Of a stretch of DNA of 64,000 bases, positions 34,811 to 44,018 are shown in pieces. Positions within the stretch are counted from its first letter, which is position 1; every line of letters begins with the position of its first letter. The notes under the pieces were generated by a model that worked only from the letters and a program-made list of their open reading frames with translations, had not been told where the DNA came from and did not search any database. The DNA lies in assembly GCA_016873895.1 (NCBI GenBank), contig VGVV01000001.1, positions 144,776-208,775 of the forward strand, read 5' to 3'. Made by a program: the position numbers and the translations under genes. This DNA is from Ignavibacteria bacterium. Lineage in GTDB: Bacteria; Bacteroidota; Ignavibacteria; Kapaibacteriales; Kapaibacteriaceae.

Positions 34811-36648
34811 ATCTCTCTGCGAAGCCAGCGTTCACGCATTTCTAGCTGACGTGGCGACGGCTTCTCTATTTCAATAACCTTGGGAATGCGGCGCAATATC
34901 GGATTAATTGTGGTGTTGTAGAGTCTCCCGTCACAATGGGCAGTTACACGAGCCCCCTTTTCACGACGAGAGGCCAAGTAATGATCTACCTGTGCCGTTG
35001 TTACTACCCTTCGATCATCGATGGCAACTAATTCGTCATCAATCCCAAAGCCCGCTATTGCTGCTGGCGAGCCATCATCTACACTCCGTATCACAAGCTT
35101 GCCATTTGATTCGGCAAGTGTCCAGCCAGTATATGGGGCTTGTGGGACGTTCGCAAATGGACGCTTCTCTCCAAATGTTGCAGGCTCCGATGGCTTATCC
35201 TCGTACTGCAGTGCAAGGCCTACGCCGGCCAGGATCTCGTCGTATGGCAATTCCGTTGTACCCTCTAACCACGTCTTGAGTCGTTCTCGAATCTGTACTC
35301 TGGTGGCCTGTTCTATGATAGCAAAGCACTCTTCCTCCGACATCCCCTTTGTTGGGTCGGCAAGGTATCGCTTCCACATTTCGCGCAGTGCATCATCCAT
35401 GGAATACCTACCATCGGAATGATCGATGATGTATGCATCAAGAAGGAGGAAAATCACCCCACCCTTTAAATAGTATGAAGGGAAGCGGTTGTTGCCATCC
35501 GGACTCTGCATGTAAAGCTTGAGCCATGCGAGAAACGAGCTGTCCCTTGTGGACATTGCTTCTCGTCCTGGAACAGCGAAGAGGCGCCCAATATGCTCCT
35601 TAGAAACCGTCTCGAGGTATTCCTTTGTTGTTGTAAATCCACATCGATACGCAAACAAATCATCGTAATACGACGTAAGACCTTCTGCTAACCACAGCAT
35701 CGTGGTATAGTTCTCACGCGTGTAGTCAAACGGACCAAGTTCGCGCGGACGTATGCGCTTTACATTCCACAAATGGAAATATTCATGACATAGTAACGAT
35801 AGTAAACCGATCGCCTTTGTCTTGTCTGTAAGCTGGCTTGGATCAACTGCATTTACACTTGATCGAGCGTGCTCTAAGCCCCCTCCAGCTCCAGGATATG
35901 CTTGAATAATAAAAACGTAGCGATCGTATGGGGCCCCACCAAACACAGCTGTTTCAACCTTAACAATCTGCTGCACCTGCGCTGTTAACCACGTTGTATC
36001 TACATCGAAGTTTGTTGCAACAGCAACCTCATGCAATGCACCTGCTTCGGTGAAGGTTGTAACAATATGGTCGCCTAATTCGATCGGAGAATCTGCAAGA
36101 ATGTCATAGTTCAGAGCACCCAGAAGATGACCATCTGTATTTGGCTCTCGAACTAGTGAAAGCGCTGAAGAAACAGATGGCCATGCCGATCTGTCATGCT
36201 TGAGAAGTACATGGTGAATCTCTTGCGTGCGACCTTCAACATACATACAGATAGAGGTGAGCATCAAGAACGCATGAAAGCGGTTAACGTGACTCGTACG
36301 TACAGTACGTTCATGCGCATAGACCACATACTCAATCTCAACACTCGTAGCACCATCTGCTGCTACAACAAGAGAGGCCTTGTCACGCCACGAGGTAGTT
36401 GTTGGAATGCGCGACGCACCTGCTCCTTTGAACGCACGCACGTTCCCCTGCCAGCCAGCGTAGTCACGAATCTTGTAGCTACCCGGCGACCATGATGGCA
36501 TAACTGCAACCACTTCGGGTGTTGAAATGCCTTCAACTCTGATCAGCACAGTTACCAGATGCTGAGCCGCACGGTCGAACGAGAGCTCGTAGGTAATCTT
36601 TGCTTGTGTTCCGCGAAGTTGCTCATCGCGTTGTTCTATCGAATACAT
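34807..36648 (-). CDS. M61 family metallopeptidase with PDZ domain
   Basis: 613-residue glycyl-aminopeptidase-like enzyme. It has an N-terminal beta-sandwich domain (SWSPGSYKIRDYAGW, about 52-66) and the catalytic domain with zinc motif H288-E289-x-x-H292 (LCHEYFHLWNVKRIRP) and third ligand E322 in WLAEGLTSYYDDLF. A C-terminal PDZ domain covers about residues 500-590 (GWTLAESNGKLVIRSVDDGS, PAAIAGFGIDDELVAIDDRR). No signal peptide is apparent, so it may be cytoplasmic. Its start codon overlaps the preceding stop (TAATG) and its stop overlaps the lipoprotein start, so translation is coupled on both sides. Confidence 0.92.
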   Translation of the reverse strand: MYSIEQRDEQLRGTQAKITYELSFDRAAQHLVTVLIRVEGISTPEVVAVMPSWSPGSYKIRDYAGWQGNVRAFKGAGASRIPTTTSWRDKASLVVAADGATSVEIEYVVYAHERTVRTSHVNRFHAFLMLTSICMYVEGRTQEIHHVLLKHDRSAWPSVSSALSLVREPNTDGHLLGALNYDILADSPIELGDHIVTTFTEAGALHEVAVATNFDVDTTWLTAQVQQIVKVETAVFGGAPYDRYVFIIQAYPGAGGGLEHARSSVNAVDPSQLTDKTKAIGLLSLLCHEYFHLWNVKRIRPRELGPFDYTRENYTTMLWLAEGLTSYYDDLFAYRCGFTTTKEYLETVSKEHIGRLFAVPGREAMSTRDSSFLAWLKLYMQSPDGNNRFPSYYLKGGVIFLLLDAYIIDHSDGRYSMDDALREMWKRYLADPTKGMSEEECFAIIEQATRVQIRERLKTWLEGTTELPYDEILAGVGLALQYEDKPSEPATFGEKRPFANVPQAPYTGWTLAESNGKLVIRSVDDGSPAAIAGFGIDDELVAIDDRRVVTTAQVDHYLASRREKGARVTAHCDGRLYNTTINPILRRIPKVIEIEKPSPRQLEMRERWLRREI

Positions 36649-37550
36649 TACCGTTGTCCAAAGTAGGTGTTCGTGAGAAAATCTTCCTCAAAGCTCTGCT
36701 GCTCTTTCGACTTCACAACTTCAGATCCTGGCGGCAGCGAGCCCCCTGTAAGCTCTGTATACCTTGCAGTGTTTTCGCTGATCTCATGCTGTTTTGCAGA
36801 GACTGCTTGCTCCAGGTTTCGCCTGTGGCTGCTTCGCCATGATTCATTGTCAAGTAGATGTTCCATCGTAAACGGCTCTTCGGAGCGAAGTTTACGAAGT
36901 TTTCGCTGTTCAACTCGTACTCGTGTTTCCATCTTTTCAACTTCGAGCTGCCAGCGATCTACATCCCAGTCGCTGGCCTGCCCCTTGGTCATGTCATCTG
37001 CCCCCATCAACGAAAGTAGCGACTTCATCTGGCTTACATTCTTTGATACATACGCTTGCTGTACTCGATGCCACACCGTTGCTGTGTCTAGTGAATCGTC
37101 CCCAGTTGAGTCTGGATGTAACTGCTTAGCAAGTGTACGATACATTTTCACTAATTCGCCATCAGCCAGGTGTTCTTGTGCATGCGTTGCAGACCGCTCG
37201 CGCTGCTCCATGTCCATATCAAACGCTTCCCGAATTCTCATGGCAAAGCGCGCATACTCTGAATCAACAACCTGATTAATGAGATCGACAACCTGCTTTG
37301 TGAGTACCTCTCCACGTGAGACCTTGATTGAAAGCAACTCTACTCGACGAAACAGTTCAGCACTTCGCAATGCTGTTATTTGAAGCTCACGCTCGAGATC
37401 ACCAAAGTATTGCTGGTACATCGAATGCAGTCGCGGGCGTACCTCAATTGATAGCCTGTGCCAATCATCCATGGCTTCACGAAGCTCAACGTTCAGTTCA
37501 ATTAATCGTGAGCACAGCTTCTGTATATCTGGATGAATCGTGATAGACAT
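36648..37550 (-). CDS. J-domain-like coiled-coil protein of unknown function
   Basis: 300-residue soluble protein with extended helical, probably coiled-coil regions (about 10-110 and 195-265). The middle holds a compact J-domain-like segment: LVKMYRTLAKQLHPDSTGDD with HPD at 145-147, followed by TVWHRVQQAYVSKNVSQMKS, matching helices II and III of DnaJ. A true J domain would let it stimulate a DnaK partner. A second HPD at 6-8 is probably chance. The ATG at 37550 is chosen; the in-frame start at 37640 lies inside the preceding gene. The role is unknown. Confidence 0.6.
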   Translation of the reverse strand: MSITIHPDIQKLCSRLIELNVELREAMDDWHRLSIEVRPRLHSMYQQYFGDLERELQITALRSAELFRRVELLSIKVSRGEVLTKQVVDLINQVVDSEYARFAMRIREAFDMDMEQRERSATHAQEHLADGELVKMYRTLAKQLHPDSTGDDSLDTATVWHRVQQAYVSKNVSQMKSLLSLMGADDMTKGQASDWDVDRWQLEVEKMETRVRVEQRKLRKLRSEEPFTMEHLLDNESWRSSHRRNLEQAVSAKQHEISENTARYTELTGGSLPPGSEVVKSKEQQSFEEDFLTNTYFGQR

Positions 37551-37560
37551 AACATCTAGC

Positions 37561-39660
37561 CTACAATGCCTCGGATACCGCAGTGTCTCGTCCATAGAAC
37601 TTTGCAATCGCCATTTCTGCAAGTGCCATGAGTAGTGCAAGTATTGTGAAGAGAGACCACAATTCAGATCCGGTACGTGCCTGCTGAACAGCCTTAGCTA
37701 CAGACGATCCAGCGTCTAGTTCGGCAACCAACTCCTGTTGCTTGATTATCGGCTGACTGTTTCGCTTCCATTCGCCGCTGGCAAAGTACGTTAGTATAGA
37801 CTCCGCTGTCTTTGCATTCACAGTCACGGTTGTTACAGGTGTAGAGTCTGTGGTTGAGATTTTGACAACACCAGGTTGATATTGAGGCGGAACACTTAGG
37901 AATGTAGAAGAAGGCAGGCGCACAGGTGCAACAAGTTGTTTTACGGATTCCACATCCTGCACAACAAATCGGTCTTGTCCGGCAACTCTTGCAGATACAG
38001 GAACACTAACAGACTCGCCAAAGTCTGCATACACACCTTGATCTCTCGAGGCAACAAGATACATCGTACTGCGCAGCGTTGTGGCTGCAAAGAGTCCTGT
38101 CAATGGATACGTGCCCCACTCCAAGGTGGGAGATACAGCGATATACATAAGCTTGCCTTGTCCAACGGCAAACTCCGTTACCAAGCCGCCGGCTGATGTA
38201 CGGACAATATCTAAGCCCCCCGATGCGGGTTGTATCCGAACAATCTTTGATGTTTCACGAGCAGCAGCTTGGTCCTGTGTGGAGACAAAAACCCCACTGT
38301 ACAGTGGATGCGCCTTGTCGATAGTTGAAACAGCATAGGGGGCCTCTGCAGATGCTACTCTCTCCTGCTGCAATTGCAAGCCCGATGCCGACGTAAGTGT
38401 CTGAACGCCTGCGCCTGCAAATACCATTGCTCCGCCCCCCGACTCAAGGAACTGACGCAGCACAGTTGCATCGACCGAGGTATACTCGCCCGCTGTGATA
38501 ATGAGAACATCAAGCTGTGAGAGAACGGATGAAGCTTGCGCCATTGTTTGAAAGGTCTGGATTGAAGGAGCAAAACGCTCCATCCCTGGTAGCGACAAAA
38601 CAGTTCGCACCAGCATGAGATCCGCAACTGAACCGATCAGGCCCACTCGGGACGGACGCGGTATCAACAGTCCTGCGTATCGTATGTTGTCGCGATCAAT
38701 CGCATCAGACTCGAGTTCTATCGATGCAGAGATCATACCATATCGTTGTGGCGATGCTGCCAGCGATACTCTCTTTGTGGACTTTGCAGCCACATCGGCA
38801 GAGATCTGCGCAATTCGTCTTCCATCAAAGGCAAGAGAAACTAAAGCCCCCTGAACATCCCGTTCGCTACCATTCCGAATGAAAGCCTCAATCTCTACTG
38901 GTTTATCTGGCTGCACGAGCTTTGTAACAACGTTGATTGAGTCTACACTAAGATTCTGCTCGATACCCTTTTGTCCTTCTCCAATACGAACAAGAAAAAC
39001 AGATACATCGTCTGCTAACGCATACGAAGTATCTGCTGGATCTTTCCATGTTAGTGATGTTTGTGCATCGCTGATAACATAGATTTCCTTCTGCTGATGC
39101 AGCGCCCTAGAGAGAACTTGTTTTGCTGCCCGCAGTGACTCCATCAAACTTGATGTTCCACCAGTACCATGAAGTGCCTCGATTTGCTCATCTGCATTGG
39201 CAAACGTTCTCGTAAAGTCCACGCGGCGTTCTGGGTCGCGTCCAGTCATGGGCAGCACCACAACTTCATCCCCATCTCGAAGTCCAGAGAACACCTCGCG
39301 TGCGGCACGCTTTGCCTGTAACATTCGCGGCCCGCCTCCATCAGCGGCCTCCATGCTTCCAGAATTATCTACAAGGATAACCACACTCGATCGGGATGTT
39401 GATCCAAGCAGCGGCAGGCTACTTTTAATAGTTGGACGAGACAACGCAAGAACAGCAAATACCACAAGAAGCGTTCGTATGATAAGCAGCAGCAACTGCT
39501 GAAGCTTCAGCTTGCGCACTTGCTTTTGTTGCAGTTCCTGCAGAAATCGCAGTGTGCCAAAGTCTATAGTCTTTAGCCTGCGCAGATTGAGCAGGTGCAG
39601 CACGAGCGGAATGCTCGCAGCAGCCAGACCAATCAGAGCTAGTGGATTGAGAAAGTTCAT
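37561..39660 (-). CDS. BatA-type membrane protein with VWA domain
   Basis: 699-residue protein starting with the BatA/aerotolerance N-terminal domain: FLNPLALIGLAAASIPLVLH, LLNLRRLKTIDFGTLRFLQE, then a second TM (LQQLLLLIIRTLLVVFAVLA). A von Willebrand A domain follows from about 88 with the metal-site motif DNSGSM (VVILVDNSGSMEAADGG). The central part has Ig-like and class I amidotransferase-like folds (LIITAGEYTSVDATVLRQFL), and a third TM lies near the C-terminus (WSLFTILALLMALAEMAIAK). Such proteins sit beside MoxR/Bat stress operons; here no MoxR gene is adjacent. Its start overlaps the RluB-like stop. Confidence 0.83.
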   Translation of the reverse strand: MNFLNPLALIGLAAASIPLVLHLLNLRRLKTIDFGTLRFLQELQQKQVRKLKLQQLLLLIIRTLLVVFAVLALSRPTIKSSLPLLGSTSRSSVVILVDNSGSMEAADGGGPRMLQAKRAAREVFSGLRDGDEVVVLPMTGRDPERRVDFTRTFANADEQIEALHGTGGTSSLMESLRAAKQVLSRALHQQKEIYVISDAQTSLTWKDPADTSYALADDVSVFLVRIGEGQKGIEQNLSVDSINVVTKLVQPDKPVEIEAFIRNGSERDVQGALVSLAFDGRRIAQISADVAAKSTKRVSLAASPQRYGMISASIELESDAIDRDNIRYAGLLIPRPSRVGLIGSVADLMLVRTVLSLPGMERFAPSIQTFQTMAQASSVLSQLDVLIITAGEYTSVDATVLRQFLESGGGAMVFAGAGVQTLTSASGLQLQQERVASAEAPYAVSTIDKAHPLYSGVFVSTQDQAAARETSKIVRIQPASGGLDIVRTSAGGLVTEFAVGQGKLMYIAVSPTLEWGTYPLTGLFAATTLRSTMYLVASRDQGVYADFGESVSVPVSARVAGQDRFVVQDVESVKQLVAPVRLPSSTFLSVPPQYQPGVVKISTTDSTPVTTVTVNAKTAESILTYFASGEWKRNSQPIIKQQELVAELDAGSSVAKAVQQARTGSELWSLFTILALLMALAEMAIAKFYGRDTAVSEAL

Positions 39661-40619
39661 TCGCCTGTAGCAACAATTCGTTGAAGCTCTGCAACCTCAT
39701 CACGCGTAAGGTGACGGTACTCTCCGCGCTTTAAGCCGCGAGTTGTGATGTTTGCATATTCTTTTCGGTCCAGCCGTTTAACCTCGTAACCAAACAACTC
39801 AAATATGCGGCGCACCTCTCTGTTGCGTCCCTCGCGAATGGCAAGCATCACGGATGCCTTATCACCTCGATCGATGGCAATCTCAACCGGCTGTGTGGGT
39901 CCATCCTCAAGCTCAACACCTTTGGCTATCGCACGCATGTGATCTTGTCTCAACGGCCGATCTAACGTTGCCTTGTATATGCGTGTGATGCCATAGCGGG
40001 GATGCATGAGCTTGTTCGCCAAATCACCATCATTGGTGATTAGTAGCACCCCAGTGGTATTCCTGTCGAGGCGTCCTACAGTAAACAGACGAGACTTGAT
40101 CTTAACAATGTCGAACACCGTTGCACGACCCTTTTCATCGCTCGACGTTGTAATGTAATCCTTGGGTTTGTTAAGCACAACGTATGTCAAGTGCTTGTAT
40201 CTGGTTATTGGCTCGCCATTCACGGTTACCATGTCGTCTATCTCAATCATGGTACCAAGCTCTGTCACTACAGCACCGTTGATGCGCACGCAACCCGAAC
40301 GGATGAGCTCGTCTGCGCGGCGGCGTGAAGCAACACCGGCATCAGCAATAGCTTTATTAAGACGCGTAGTCTGCGGCGTTTCTTTTACGTTGCGCGAGTG
40401 CGTGCGCAGATCACCTTTGGGCCCTTGCGGCTTGGCGTCCTGCTTTGCACGTGCGGGCTTGCTTGCACTGCGCTGGCGCTGGTCGCGTGATTGTGAACGG
40501 GGCTCATCATTGCGAACACAAGAACGCGAGCTGGACGAGCCAGTGCTGCGCTCTCCACGTGAGGTGGGGCCTCGTTTTGAATGCGTTGACTTGGGTGAAC
40601 TAGATCGTTGTTGACGCAT
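39657..40619 (-). CDS. RluB/RsuA-family rRNA pseudouridine synthase
   Basis: 320-residue enzyme. An N-terminal ~80-residue segment is basic and serine/arginine-rich and probably disordered. Then follows an S4 RNA-binding domain (TRLNKAIADAGVASRRRADE, LIRSGCVRING) and the catalytic domain with the nucleophilic aspartate in VGRLDRNTTGVLLITNDGDL. REGRNREVRRIFELFGYEV lies toward the C-terminus. It probably modifies 23S rRNA (RluB type) or another rRNA site. The ATG at 40619 still overlaps the heptosyltransferase gene by 20 bases; longer starts overlap more. The basic tail recalls similar disordered extensions elsewhere in the window. Confidence 0.9.
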   Translation of the reverse strand: MRQQRSSSPKSTHSKRGPTSRGERSTGSSSSRSCVRNDEPRSQSRDQRQRSASKPARAKQDAKPQGPKGDLRTHSRNVKETPQTTRLNKAIADAGVASRRRADELIRSGCVRINGAVVTELGTMIEIDDMVTVNGEPITRYKHLTYVVLNKPKDYITTSSDEKGRATVFDIVKIKSRLFTVGRLDRNTTGVLLITNDGDLANKLMHPRYGITRIYKATLDRPLRQDHMRAIAKGVELEDGPTQPVEIAIDRGDKASVMLAIREGRNREVRRIFELFGYEVKRLDRKEYANITTRGLKRGEYRHLTRDEVAELQRIVATGE

Positions 40620-41622
40620 GGCGATTCTCATCGTGAGCGTGAAGAAGACGTTGAATGCGGCTGTATACCTTATCAACTGTTATGGATGTCATGCATTCGT
40701 GCGTTCCAAGCGGACATTCCTGCGTTCCATGATCACTGCATGGCCTGCAGAGTAACTGGTCGTTCTGAACCACTATTACATCACTGCCGAACGGCCCAAA
40801 GCCGAACTCTGGTATTGTGGGACCAAAGATGGCAATCGTGGGAACATTCTGAAGGGATGCAAGATGCACCGGAGCGCTGTCGTTCGCAACGACAATCGTT
40901 GCACCGGCAATAACCCCGGCAGCCTGCTGCATTGTTGTCGAACCAGCCAGATTGTCTACACCTGCACTTCCTGAGGCAACCTCTGCTACAGAAGCATCAC
41001 CCAAGACGCTTACACGAATGCCTTCGTGCACAAGACGTTGCGCAAGCTCTCGAAATCGCTCTGTAGGCCACTGCTTGGTCTTCCAGGCGCTCCCTGGCGC
41101 AAGCACAACATGTGGATGCCCAGAAGAAGCTTTGACCTCTACATCTGTTAATACTATTGGCACACAGTCTAGCAGGCCTGGCAGTGCAACACCAATCTCC
41201 AGCAGTGGTTTTAGCAACAAAAGGTTACGCTCTGCAGCGTGCAGTCCAGATGGAACGCTAACACTAGATGTTGCGAACCACCTCGCCGGCGAATCCGCAA
41301 ATGCCACTGAAAAATCTGCGTTGATCGACCGCAAAAAGAGTGCGCTTCGCCAACTCTTATGCGCAACCAGGACGATGGTGCGTTCGCTGCTCGTGAGCGA
41401 AGCAGCAAGTTCCTGCTGCTGGACTCGAGTGGCATGCTCTCCGCGTTTATCGTACACAACCACACGATCAATGCATGAGACCGATGCCAGCATTGGTGCT
41501 GCTGCGGGTGTTGTCACAAAAGTGATGCTTGCCTGTGGCAGCATACGTTTAACGGCCACACAAAGCGGTAGTGTTAGCAGTACATCGCCGAGGAATGCCG
41601 TCTGGATAATAACGATATTCAT
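40600..41622 (-). CDS. Glycosyltransferase family 9 (heptosyltransferase-like)
   Basis: 340-residue GT-B fold enzyme of the ADP-heptose:LPS heptosyltransferase family. It begins MNIVIIQTAFLGDVLLTLPL (family start with the flexible G-D loop). It has the C-terminal nucleotide-binding LAPGSAWKTKQWPTERFREL, the NDSAPVHLASLQNVPTIAIF signature and a cysteine cluster (CRPCSDHGTQECPLGTHECM) common in WaaF-type enzymes. It likely adds a core sugar to lipopolysaccharide. It follows the lipid A acyltransferase-like gene with a 4-base overlap, consistent with LPS synthesis. Confidence 0.9.
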   Translation of the reverse strand: MNIVIIQTAFLGDVLLTLPLCVAVKRMLPQASITFVTTPAAAPMLASVSCIDRVVVYDKRGEHATRVQQQELAASLTSSERTIVLVAHKSWRSALFLRSINADFSVAFADSPARWFATSSVSVPSGLHAAERNLLLLKPLLEIGVALPGLLDCVPIVLTDVEVKASSGHPHVVLAPGSAWKTKQWPTERFRELAQRLVHEGIRVSVLGDASVAEVASGSAGVDNLAGSTTMQQAAGVIAGATIVVANDSAPVHLASLQNVPTIAIFGPTIPEFGFGPFGSDVIVVQNDQLLCRPCSDHGTQECPLGTHECMTSITVDKVYSRIQRLLHAHDENRHASTTI

Positions 41623-42524
41623 GCAGCCCCTGCCTTTGATGCTGGGGGCTCATAACGCCATCTTCTATGCTGCCAGGACCAGAGCTCGGGCTTTTTGTGG
41701 ATTGCGTCTTCTAATGCTCGCACATGTCGGCGGGTAAGCTCAAGAATCCCTTCTTTTGTGTTATCGAGATCAGACATCGCTATCTCATCAAATCGAGCTA
41801 CGTAGCTTCCGTCTGGTAATCTCTCGGCAAAGGTGCAGAATATCGGCGCATCGAAGCGCAGTGCCAATGCAGCAGGTGCCTCATATGTTGGCGTAGCCCT
41901 ACCCATGAACGAGATCCATGGATCCTTCTCAGGATGTCCATGCTGGTCAACTAAAAAGGCAACTGTGCCGCCCCCTGACAGAGTCTTCACCAGAGAACGT
42001 GCCGCGTTATGCATGGGCAGAAGAATGTTCCCAAACTTGGTACGATAGGAATCCAGTACAGCGTTGGCTTCTGCATTCGACTGCGGATGAACAACAATCG
42101 AAATTGGTGCCTCGAGTAAGAGTCCAGCTACAACAGCCAGATACTCCCAGTTGCCATAATGCGCAGAAAGCAATATCGTTGGCAGTCCCGCCTTATGGCG
42201 CTCAATCACCTTGTCAAATCCAGGCATAACAACCTGCTTGAGCAAATCTTCGCGCGTTGCACTCTTGAGTGCAACAAGTTCGGCAAGTACGATGCCCAGA
42301 TTTTCATAGGCGCTACGCACGATATCGCTAATGCTCTCTTTGGTAGCACCACGTAGTGATGTTGCTACGTTTTCGACAGTGATTGCACGGCGCTTACTCG
42401 AGGCGCGCATGAGAATACGTCCGATACGCTTACCTAGCGCTACTCTTGCACGTACAGATAACCGTCCGGACACAGCGCCCATCACAAGCATAAGCTTCGT
42501 TATGATGCTGTTGCCAAGCCCCAT
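41619..42524 (-). CDS. Lysophospholipid acyltransferase family protein (LpxL/HtrB-like)
   Basis: 301-residue inner-membrane acyltransferase. The HxxxxE catalytic motif is H122 and E127 in ILLSAHYGNWEYLAV. VAFLVDQHGHPEKDPWISFM, with APAALALRFDAPIFCTFAER, matches the second conserved block of the lipid A late acyltransferases. It probably adds a secondary acyl chain to lipid A or a related envelope lipid. It starts one base after the GWxTD gene and is coupled to the heptosyltransferase. Confidence 0.9.
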   Translation of the reverse strand: MGLGNSIITKLMLVMGAVSGRLSVRARVALGKRIGRILMRASSKRRAITVENVATSLRGATKESISDIVRSAYENLGIVLAELVALKSATREDLLKQVVMPGFDKVIERHKAGLPTILLSAHYGNWEYLAVVAGLLLEAPISIVVHPQSNAEANAVLDSYRTKFGNILLPMHNAARSLVKTLSGGGTVAFLVDQHGHPEKDPWISFMGRATPTYEAPAALALRFDAPIFCTFAERLPDGSYVARFDEIAMSDLDNTKEGILELTRRHVRALEDAIHKKPELWSWQHRRWRYEPPASKAGAA

Positions 42525-43949
42525 CTATCTCTGGTTCGGACGGAGTTTGTTCGACGGATTAGGATTGGGCTCGTACGCTTTGGCATAGAGGTTATACCAA
42601 TTCGGCTGATTTACATTGCCTATCACAGTAGAGTGCACCAACTTGAGATTTTGTTGAAGCGTGATGTCTACAAAGTAGAAGTAGGCTCCGCCTTGAATGT
42701 GCTGATAAAACCAGATCTCATAGGATTTGGTGTCTGTATTCTGAATGAATTGCTCAACCTGTGTAGGCAAGCCATACTTCAGCAAGATTGCGCCACGGTC
42801 TGAACGCCAACCATCACGGTAAGTCGGACTCGAATAATATGCCTGCGCACGAGTATACATCTTGCGAAACTCGTCAAGGCGTTCATTAGCAGGGGTAGAC
42901 TCATCTGTGTCGCGAATCTTCCAGAATCTGTAAAGGAGACGCTGCTGCGATCTTTCATCTGTGCATTGACTCTTTGTTTCAAGTTCTCCTTTTGTTGCAA
43001 GAACCTCGCATAACTCAAGTTCCAGCTTGAGTCGTTCACCTGTGGTGATCGACCATTCTGATGCTTGAAAGTCTTCGTCCTCCGTAACAAGCTGTTGCTG
43101 TTCAGGGGGCTGGGCAGGATTGATGACATAGAAACGCTCTTCTCGTGAGTCAAGAACAGTTGATTTATCCTTCGCCATAAATCGCATACGCAGGGTGTAT
43201 ACACCTGTGCGCAGGTTCTCAAGCGGATACTCTTCGCGGATAGCAAGGTGATTTGAGACACCCACAATGGGTACATAGAGTGTGAGCTCTTCGTCGCGCA
43301 CATTATTGAAAACTGTTATCTCAGCATACGATGTGTCGAGTCCGGCAAGCTTTGCATTATAGAACTCTGCATACATGCAGAGGGCTGGTGTAACCCCAAC
43401 AAGTTCGTGGCGCGGATTGGGATCACATGGTTGCCCTGCTCGCATGAACTGTGGTGATTGAGCAGCACTGCGTGGCATCACGAACATAACGTCGCTCATC
43501 GATGCGCGAGCAGACACTGCCGGAACATTCGTAGTGAACGTAACAGTAGACTTTTTAACTGGATCATGTACATCGGTGGCTTCGAAGTACACCGTGAACT
43601 GTCCGGGTGGTAGCACCAGCGTTCTTATCCCGGAATAGTATCGTGAATGTACAACGTTGTTCGTACCACTTTCTGCTGCAGCAATCCACTGATCTGCAGC
43701 AACAATCTGGGTGTCTTTACGTACCGTGACCGTGCATAGCATTTCCGCAACAAATCCGGAGGGGGCTACAACATACCTTAGTGTTGTATCGGAGAATGAG
43801 TAATGCAACTCCCATTGCGATTCTGCACCACTACTTCGAAACTGCACAACATCAGCAACAACATCTAGCTGCTGTGCAAGAGTGGTAGCCGTTGCCATAA
43901 CAAGCAAGCAAAGCCACGTCGCGATAGATATACGTTGATAGGTCTTCAT
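42525..43949 (-). CDS. GWxTD domain-containing protein
   Basis: 474-residue predicted periplasmic or secreted protein. It has a signal peptide (MKTYQRISIATWLCLLVMAT, cleavage near LAQQ) and two beta-rich regions. A C-terminal GWxTD-type domain starts at about residue 335, with its signature at 380-384 in the variant GWRSD, followed by RGAILLKYGLP. The family is widespread in Bacteroidota and relatives but has no known function. The start codon directly follows the U-tract of an intrinsic terminator, so the leader is unusual. It begins the envelope operon running to 32705. Confidence 0.78.
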   Translation of the reverse strand: MKTYQRISIATWLCLLVMATATTLAQQLDVVADVVQFRSSGAESQWELHYSFSDTTLRYVVAPSGFVAEMLCTVTVRKDTQIVAADQWIAAAESGTNNVVHSRYYSGIRTLVLPPGQFTVYFEATDVHDPVKKSTVTFTTNVPAVSARASMSDVMFVMPRSAAQSPQFMRAGQPCDPNPRHELVGVTPALCMYAEFYNAKLAGLDTSYAEITVFNNVRDEELTLYVPIVGVSNHLAIREEYPLENLRTGVYTLRMRFMAKDKSTVLDSREERFYVINPAQPPEQQQLVTEDEDFQASEWSITTGERLKLELELCEVLATKGELETKSQCTDERSQQRLLYRFWKIRDTDESTPANERLDEFRKMYTRAQAYYSSPTYRDGWRSDRGAILLKYGLPTQVEQFIQNTDTKSYEIWFYQHIQGGAYFYFVDITLQQNLKLVHSTVIGNVNQPNWYNLYAKAYEPNPNPSNKLRPNQR

Positions 43950-43993
43950 AAAAAGAACAAAGTGCCGTCGATCATGACGACCAACGGCACTTT
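43950..43993 (-). terminator. Intrinsic terminator after the PorV-like gene
   Basis: Minus-strand AAAGTGCCGT (plus 43984-43993) and ACGGCACTTT (plus 43959-43968) pair over 10 bp around a 15-base loop that can fold further. GTTCTTTTT follows and runs straight into the ATG of the GWxTD gene. Structure and U-tract fit a Rho-independent terminator. Confidence 0.8.
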
Positions 43994-44018
43994 AACGTGC
44001 AACATTCAAAGTCAATGA

